Origin: Nematostella vectensis
Taxonomy: Eukaryota; Cnidaria; Anthozoa; Actiniaria; Edwardsiidae
NCBI RefSeq assembly: GCF_932526225.1
Contig: NC_064034.1
Location: 18,414,927-18,474,926 of the forward strand
DNA length: 60,000 nt
Reading direction: 5' to 3'
Shown here: in pieces, positions 24,401-33,400 of the stretch
Position numbering within the stretch: the stretch's first letter is position 1
How the letters are laid out: each line of letters begins with the position of its first letter
Program-made: the position numbers and the translations under genes
The notes under the pieces: generated by a model
Databases searched by the model: none
Seen by the model: the letters and a program-made list of their open reading frames with translations, nothing else
Told to the model about the DNA's origin: nothing

Positions 24401-27400
24401 ATAAGATAAATTGCTATGAAACAGTAGATGGCCATCTTGCTTTTCTTCTGTATCTTTTCCAACTGTCCAATTGATTTTTGGAAACGTGCTAGCACAACTG
24501 CTGATACTCTATGTTTGCACCTCTTTGCCTGTTTCAGGTATACGTAGATCAAATCCATCAAGATGTGCATGCTATCACACGTCACTGCCCTGATAAGCGC
24601 AAGACTGTGGTGATGGTGGCCCACTCTGCCTTTTCCGACCCACCCGATCACCTGAAGCCTACACAAACGAATCTCCAGGTCAACATGCAAGGCATACCAC
24701 CCCTCAATATTCCAGGTAACACTTGAAGGCAACGGACAACATGCTAGGCGTACCACCACTCAATATTCCAGGTAACACTTGAAGGCAACGGACAACATGC
24801 TAGGCGTACCACCACTCAATATTCCAGGTAACACTTGAAGGCAACGGACAACATGCTAGGCGTACCACCACTCAATATACCAGGTAGGAATTGAAGCTTA
24901 AGGTCAACGGGCAAGGCATACCACCACTCAATATTCCAGGTAGGACTTAAACCCCAAGGTCACACACCAATGTTTAAGGCATGCCACCATTTGATATACC
25001 TGGTAAGTCTTGTGAATATCCACCACCACTCCATGTACCAGGTAGGACACCGATTCACCTGAAGGATATGCAGTGAAACCTTCAGGTCAACTTGCAAGGT
25101 ATAGCAACACTCACTATTCCTGGTAGGACTTGAAGCTTAAGTAAAACATGTACTGCGACTCAATACTGTATGCCAAACCAGGTAGAACTTTGTATGCTGT
25201 GTAGACTGTCAAGTGGTGCGTTCTATATGCGAAAGAGGAGAATACTAGTAGTCTACATATACTATGCTGGATCATTTAACATTTTATCTATTATGTCTTT
25301 AGGAGAATTTGAAGAAATCCTCTTGGAGGCGATGATTGTAAAAACAGATGAGTCATCGGAATTCCAGAAAGACAATAAGTTTATCAATGGCTTACAGAGT
25401 CACAGAGTGTTGATGCAAAAAGGAGTTACTGCAGCCAAGTCTAAGGTATTTAGTTAAGGACAACTTTGTACCATCTTCCATCTCACCCAGTCTAAGGTAT
25501 CCATCAGAGACCAACTTTGGAAGCATCCCCCATGTCACCTAGTCTAAGGTATCCAGTACAGGGTAACGTTTGTACCATCATCCATCTCACCCAGGCTAAG
25601 GTATCTAGTTCAGAAAAACCTTTGTACCATCGTCCATCTCAAACAGGCTAAGGTGTCTAGTTCAGGGAAACTTTTTTACCATTTTGAATCTCACCCAGGA
25701 TAAGGTATCTAGTTCAGGGAAACTTTTGTACCATCATCCATCTCACCCAGGCTAAGGTATCTAGTTCAGGGAAACTTTTTTACCATTTTCCATCTCACCC
25801 AGGATAAGGTATCTAGTTCAGGGAAACTTTTGTACCATCATCCATCTCACCCAGGCTAAGGTATCTAGTTCAGGACAACGTTTGTACCATCCTCCATCTC
25901 AACCAGGCTAAGGCATCTAGTTCAGGGAAAGTTTTGTACCATTTTCCATCTCAACCAGGCTAAGGTATCTTGTTTAGGACAGCCTTTGTACCATCCTCCA
26001 TCTCAACCAGGCTAAGGTATCTAGTTCAGGGAAACTTTTGTACCATTTTCCATCTCAACCAGGCTAAGGTATCTCGTTTAGGACAGCCTTTGTACCATCA
26101 TTAGATAATTCGGGCTCCATCTTGACTGCCAACTGTAAACTGTGTCGTAGTTAGATATTTGCTATTCTAATTGTTTCAAACATTTTTTCTAAAAAGCACA
26201 AAAAAACATTATACTTCTTTTTTAGACTTGCCGAGTTGTGCCTTCAGGGAGCAATAATTTCGAAGTGTTTTTCGATCACTTTGCTCCTGGGAGTGTTATC
26301 GCCTTCCAGGTCAGCATGGAACCCAAAGTGAAACAAGCTCTAGGAACGCTAAGGTATTCTTAAAAAATACGTAAATGGAAAATCTATCTACAGTTTGGCT
26401 AGAAAATAAAGCCGACTAGAGATAGAAATTCTTTAATTCCCGCCTGCCACAATTCAATCGGCTTCTTTTTCCCAGCCGGCTAAATTTACCGGCAGCTGGC
26501 GTATAAGAAAATAATCTTGAAGGTGCGACTCCCCTTCAAGGCCTCTTACCTACCAATAATGCAGTGTTATTGTAAACCTCCTTTAAAGCACAAAGCTGTA
26601 TGCTCGAGGCTTTTCATCTCCAAGTTGGAGAAAGCCAATCATGCCATCTTTTTATACTCCCATTCAGTACCGAATACTGAGTCCCACCAGGCATCCATTT
26701 CCATCAAAAAGTGTGTTTACCAAGTTGTACTTTCTATCAAATATTGGTAAACAGCCCGTTATATTTTTTTATTTTCCTTCTCTCTACTTAGATCCCTCTC
26801 TTGTGCCATGTACGATGTCACATCAACGGTTGATTCAGAGACCACGAGCTTGGTGAAGGAACTTGACACCATTGTCTCCAACCTGTCGTTGGCCGACCTA
26901 AACCGCGTGCTGTACCGTTGCCAGGATGAGGAGGCAGATGATGGTAACGGCGGAGGGGTGTACGTGCTTGAGGATGAAGGTGCTCTAACCTACTGTGGGC
27001 TGCAAGGTAAGGCCTGCATAGAGTACATAGAGGTACATAAATAAAGGTTCAGCATTACATTATTTCTACTCGGGTAACTCGAGCTCCCCAAAAACTCAAG
27101 ATCAGCTCACCTGTTTACGTGTCACCCTCAGGTTTTTTGTCGGTGCTGACAAACGTCCGCCAGCATAACGATCTCGCGCACCCGATCTGCAGGAATCTCC
27201 GCGCTGGTTACTGGATGATGGGATACGTGGTGGACCGCCTCATGCCCTTTATCGGAACTAGACAGGTGATTACCAGGAATCAGCTCTTTCTTTCTTTCTG
27301 ACACATTCCGTATCCTCCCTAGGGCGTAGCCTATATATCCCGGCATCCCCCTATTCTGATATGTTTCGTGTCTTGTAGCTCGATGCAAAGCTGGATAAGG

Positions 27401-30400
27401 TTTTCAAACTCACTAGGGCGTGGCCCATATATCCCTTCCTATTCTGACATATTCCGTATCTTGTATAGCTCGGTGTGTGGCTTGACAAGGTGTTCACTCT
27501 GGTGAAGTCTTGCCCACGGTACTTGATACCATGTTACTTTGACGCAGTCATCACACCCCTTTACTTGATGCTACTCAACAGGGCGTGGTCGTGCATGTCC
27601 AGGTCAGTCACACAAGCCCACATCAATTCCAGGGGGGGGGGGGGGGGGATAGAGGCGCAAATATTGAGATGGAGTAGGGGATCTAAGCGTTTGGACAAGG
27701 ATGAAGTAGTGCAGTTTTAATCAAACAGACAAACAGTGGAGTGGAACTTATTGCTATTTGACTTAAGGACTATAAGGTAAAATGGAAAAAGCTTAAACCT
27801 CCTTAATATTATTTGATCACTTAATCATCCAGCAAATGTTCAACGTGTATAGTGCAACACGTGAAGTTCAGCTGAGATAGAAAGCATAACAAGCAAACAT
27901 AACTGTTTTTTCCTATGATTTTAATTAACACTGTCATCGCTCCCATGTTTCAAACAATAGGCTGAACCGTAAGAAGTCGTACGCTGCGCCCGGCTGTCGA
28001 CACTCGTTTGTCGCCAACTCGGTGGTGCTTGAACCTCTATGACCCAGAGCAGATATAACCTTAAGATGCTTAAGACCTATACCTTTTTTCATAGTTTCGT
28101 CAAAGATGGCTCGTCATTCATCAAGGCCTTATCACTTGGTTGCTTAAAACCTATGCCTTTTTTCATAGCTTCGTCAAAGATGGCTCCTCATTTGTCAAGG
28201 CCTAATCGCTGGGTTGCTTAAGACCTATACCTTTTTTTCATAGCTTCGTCAAAGATGGCTCCTCATTCGTCAAGGCCTTATCGCTGGGTTCAGTCCAGTT
28301 CCTCGGTTTGACCCGGTCCGCAAGCCTCCCACCCCTCTCGCCCAATCTGTACCACGGCCCCAGCTCGGGTGCCGAGATGCCTACGCTGATGTGCATGGCG
28401 GCGGGGCTGCCTCACTTCTCCACGGGATTTATGCGCTGCTGGGGCCGTGACACGTTTATCTCGCTACGAGGACTGATGCTCACTACAGGGCGATACACAG
28501 ATGCTAAGTAAGTCAGGAAGGGGTAGCTGAAGGATGAGTTAAGGGGAGGGGCCATACAGGGCGATACACAGATGCTAAGTAAGTCAGGTAGGGGTAGCTG
28601 AAGGATGAGTTAAGAGGAGGGGCCATACAGGGCGATACACAGATGCTAAGTAAGTCAGGTAGGGGTAGCTGAAGGATGAGTTAAGGGGAGGGGCCATACA
28701 GGACGATACACAGATGCTAAGTAAGTCAGGAAGGGGTAGCTGAAGGATGAGTTAAGGGGTGGGGCCATACAGGGCGATACACAGATGCTAAGTAAGTCAG
28801 GAAGGGGTAGCTGAGAGATGAATTAAGGGGAGGGGCCATACAGGGCGATACACAGATGCTAAGTAAGTCAGGAAGGGGTAGCTGAAGGATGAGTTAAGGG
28901 GAGGGGCCATACAGGGCGATACACAGATGCTAAGTAAGTCAGGGCGGTGTAGCTGAGAGATAAGGTGAGGGAAGAGGCGAGAAAAAGGTCACCGGAGATA
29001 CATTTTTCGTAATGAAAATATGCTTATGTCAGGTAGATAGGCAGACACCAAAAAACGTTTTTTAAGTAGATATCCCTTTAACCTGGTATAATGGTCGAGG
29101 TTTGTTTGGTAGGTCTATCTATGATTATTTCTGTGCTTCTAAGCTCTTCCAACTTTCTACTTTGTTTCCCTAACTATGACATATTTCCCGCCTTACAGCT
29201 CATTACCTAACGGTGTTTTTTTTTTTTTTTTAAATGAGCTCTTCCCTTTACGGCTGGCATTACGTTTTTTTTCCTCGTGTTTGTAGGCATCACATCTTGG
29301 GTTTCGCTGGCTGCATTCGCCACGGACTCATCCCCAATCTCCTGGACGGGGGTCGGAATCCTCGGTACAACTGCAGGGACGCTGTGTGGTGGTGGCTTCA
29401 GGCCATACAGGACTACTGTACCATCGCACCTGATGGCCTCTCCATACTAAAGGAACCTGTCTCCAAGCTCTTCCGCTTTGACAACTCGGACAGGCAGGAT
29501 CCGGGGTTGCAGGTGAGCAGTGGGGTGGTGGCCCCGGTGTTGGATTGATATCGCTGGTGGATTGAACTGCGTGCGTATTTTAAAGGTTTTACAACATAAA
29601 TTTGGCTACGTCGCGCTCCTGACGTGCCGAATCTAATTTGGGTCGACATAAATACATTGGGTTCAACGTTGATTCAGACGTCGCACTAAAAAGTCGCGCT
29701 CAATAGGTTGTGAGTGGTTAAAAGTTGATTTGATGCGGAGTTTCTGTTGCACTAAATAAAAAAAAACATGGTATTTGCTTCGGACCCTAAAAACCTCAAC
29801 GTTTGAATGGTTGTTGTTGTTTAGCCGTGCAGCTGGAATCGTAGAGCCGCGCTTAGTGCCGTGCCGAACTTAAAGCCGCATTGTCACCAGTTTACTTCCG
29901 GAGGTCCGACGGAAACCTCAACCGTTAAAAGACAAAAGAATCTATTAAAATCCGGATAGTAAACAGGCCATCCGCTCTAAATTATCAATCACATCCTCAA
30001 AGAAACTTCCAATAAACAAACTGCTTTCAATATTTTTGAAATATTTTGAAATATTTTTCGCGTTTTCCGTTAAAAATCATTGGAGATTGTTACGTAATCG
30101 ACCGGAAGTAAACTGGTGACAATGCGGCTTTAATTGATACAGACGTCGAACTATTCACTATTCTATTCACAAATACTGAGATTCGGCACGGCAGAAACGC
30201 GACATAGAAATCGGGCCTAGGTACGCATGAAACGCGGATGTCCAAGAGAACCATAATTATGCTCAGGTGGGATTGTTTACGCTTCCGCCTGTTCTCTGTG
30301 CGTACGGTTTACAGGATTTTTTCTCCCTTGAACCTGGAGAGAGGGACATATCAAAGGTTTTTCTATTTTGCGTATTTTTAATTTGGTCGTTGGTTTTGGA

Positions 30401-33400
30401 ATTGCATACAAAATTCTAACTGCTTTAAAAGCGTCTTCTATTGTAACTTTTCTCTTGTCAAGAGGTTTTACGATTTCCCGACTTCCCCCAATGATCGCCA
30501 AAGTAATTGTATAGACCTACCAAAATCTGAAAGTCAGCCTACCCCGATAACTGTCTTTTGATAGGAATGATAACGATATAATTGCCCACCATGGCCAATC
30601 CCTTATTCCCCAGGGCCAAGGTAGGCAAGACCAAAGTAGACTTTGGTTCGCGAGTATGCGCTTATGATGTGCGACACACTCACTATTAGTCTTGTATTTG
30701 CCCGGTGTAGGACAAGCCTCTGCATGACATCATGCAAGAAGCCATACAGCGCCAGTTTATTGGCGTCCAGTTCCGTGAACGAGGGGCGGGCCCAAATCTT
30801 GACTCACACATGAAGAACGAAGGTTTCAACGTGACCGTGTGTGTTAACGAGAGGACTGGGTTCGTGTATGGTGGGAACAAATGGAATGCTGGGACGTGGA
30901 TGGACAAGGTCGGGGATTCTGTGCTCGCTGGAAACTACGGCGTGCCTGCCACCCCAAGGTAATGATAAGCTATTCAAAATATTTGACTTAGAAACTTTGG
31001 AAAAGTGTTTGGAGGAAGTGATTTAAAGGGGCAGCGTCATGGTATTGCGCATGTCTGGAGTAGTTGTTAATTGTCTCAAATAATTGAACTTTAAGCTGTT
31101 AATGCCTTGTTAAAAGAATATGCAATATTTTATTGGAAACTATGTTTATTGACAGTTTGTGGTCATTTCCTTTGAATTTAAATCTCCCACGTGTACCAAA
31201 GACTCGTTGTAAAGTCAATATTAGAATTTGACTAAAATTCATTGTGTCCGGGCCGGAGAGCTATTGCAAAGCTCTAACCATGACACTGCCCCTTTAAGTA
31301 ATGGCAAAAACTTTAACTATGAATGTGTAACTCTATAAATAGTCTGTACTTCCCACGCAGAGGAAATGGGCGACATCAGGATGAGAGAGAGAGTGGTCTA
31401 AAAGCATACTGATTTCTAGTTGTGAGATGCACAGGCACTGCAGAGCGATGATATATTAACTGCCCCACCCATCCTCACCTCGTGGTCTTTCCCAGGCTTA
31501 TATTTTTGTGTGATTTTGTCAGGGATGGAAGTGCAGTGGAGATTGTCGGTCTGTTAAAGTCCACTGTTAAATGGCTAGCTGACCTTTGTGACAAGAAGCA
31601 GTTTCCGTACGCTGGTGTCTCCAAGCTGCAGGATGGTACTGGCCAACAAGGTTTTACATCACATAATATAAATCCAGTCAATAGTGGAATGAAACCATTC
31701 TTTCTACATGTGAGGCGTTTCTTGTGTGGCTTGTGTGGCAATAAGTATGGTTTGCAAGACATGTGTGTTGTGTGACACAATGAGTACGGTTTGCAAGACA
31801 TGTGTGTTGTGTGACTCAATGAGTATGGTTTGCAGGGCATGTGTTGTGTGACTCAATGAGTATGGTTTGTGAGGCATGTGTTGTGTGACACAACGAGTAC
31901 GGTTTGCAAGGCATGTGTTGTGTGACACAACGAGTATGGTTTGTGAGGCATGTGTTGTGTGACATAATGTGTATGGTTTGCAGGGCATGTGTTGTGTGAC
32001 TCAGTGAGTATGGTTTGTGGGGCATGTGTTGTGTGACTCAATGATTATGGTTTGTGAGGCATGTGTTGTGTGACACAATGAGTACGGTTTGCAAGGCATG
32101 TGTTGTGTGACATAATGTCTATGGTTTGCAGGACATGTGTTGTGTGACATAATGAGTACGGTTTGCAAGGCATGTGTTGTGTGACTCAATGAGTATGGTT
32201 TGTGAGGCATGTGTTGTGTGACACAATGAGTATGGTTTGCAGGGCATGTGTTGTGTGACATAATGTGTATGGTTTGCAGGACATGTGTTGTGTGACATAA
32301 TGAGTATGGTTTGCAGGACATGTGTTGTGTGACATAATGAGTATGGTTTGTGTGTTGTGTGACATAATGAGTATGATTTGTGTGTTGTGTGACATAATGA
32401 GTATGGTTTGTAGGGCATGTGTTGTGTGACATAATGAGTATGATTTGTGTGTTGTGTGACATAATGAGTATGGTTTGTAGGGCATGTGTTGTGTTACAAT
32501 AAGTATGTTTTGCAAGGCATGTGTTGTGTGACACAATAAGTTCGGTTTGTGAGGCATGTGTTGTGTGACACAATGAGTATGATTTGTGAGGCATGTGTTG
32601 TGTGACATAATGAGTATGGTTTGCAAGGCATGTGTTGTGTGACACAATGAGTACGGTTTGTGAGGCATGTGTTGTGTGACACAATGAGTATGGTTTGCAA
32701 GGCATGTGTTGTGTGACACAATGAGTATGGTTTGCAAGGCATGTGTTGTGTGACATAATGAGTATGGTTTGCAAGGCATGTGTTGTGTGACACGATAAGT
32801 ATGTTGTGACACATGCGTACACATGTTTCCCATGCGCACATGGGGGTGGTATTTGTCGATGTCACGTGTGATTCCTATGCCTTCAGGTTTCCCCATCTCC
32901 TGGTCATACCGGGAATGGAGTGAGAAGCTCAACTCCACCTTCGAGAGGTACTTCTGGATCCCAGAGGAGCCCAACCCAGAACTCGAGGGCGAAGAGATTA
33001 AACTTGTCCATAGGCGTGGTATCTACAAGGACAGCTACGGAGCCACGCATAGATTCGCTGACTTCCAGCTCAGACCAAACATCTGCATCGCCATGGCTGT
33101 GGTAAGGGAACATATAAGTATAGGTAATCAAACGGTTTCGAGTTCAATTTGGAAATAATTTGCCCGAGTGAGATTTTCAAAAGCTCAAATTGCACGAGCG
33201 GCTTCAGCGAGTGCAATTTCAGCTTTTGAAAAACTCGCGGCAATCATTTCAGTTCATAGTACTTATAGAACAACTAAACAACGAAAATAGTTAGTATTTT
33301 CTTTCACGGGAGATACTGTATAATACTCTATACAATTTTCACTGAATTACCTGAAAACTGCACTGCTCTCATCCAATCAGAATCGAGTAATTTTACCATG

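Noticed and set aside
31475-32974. Long minus-strand open frames (up to 273 aa) with HNTC/NHTH repeats
   Set aside because: They are translations of the 37-bp minisatellite in AGL intron 21, open in several frames at once, with no start context or domain.
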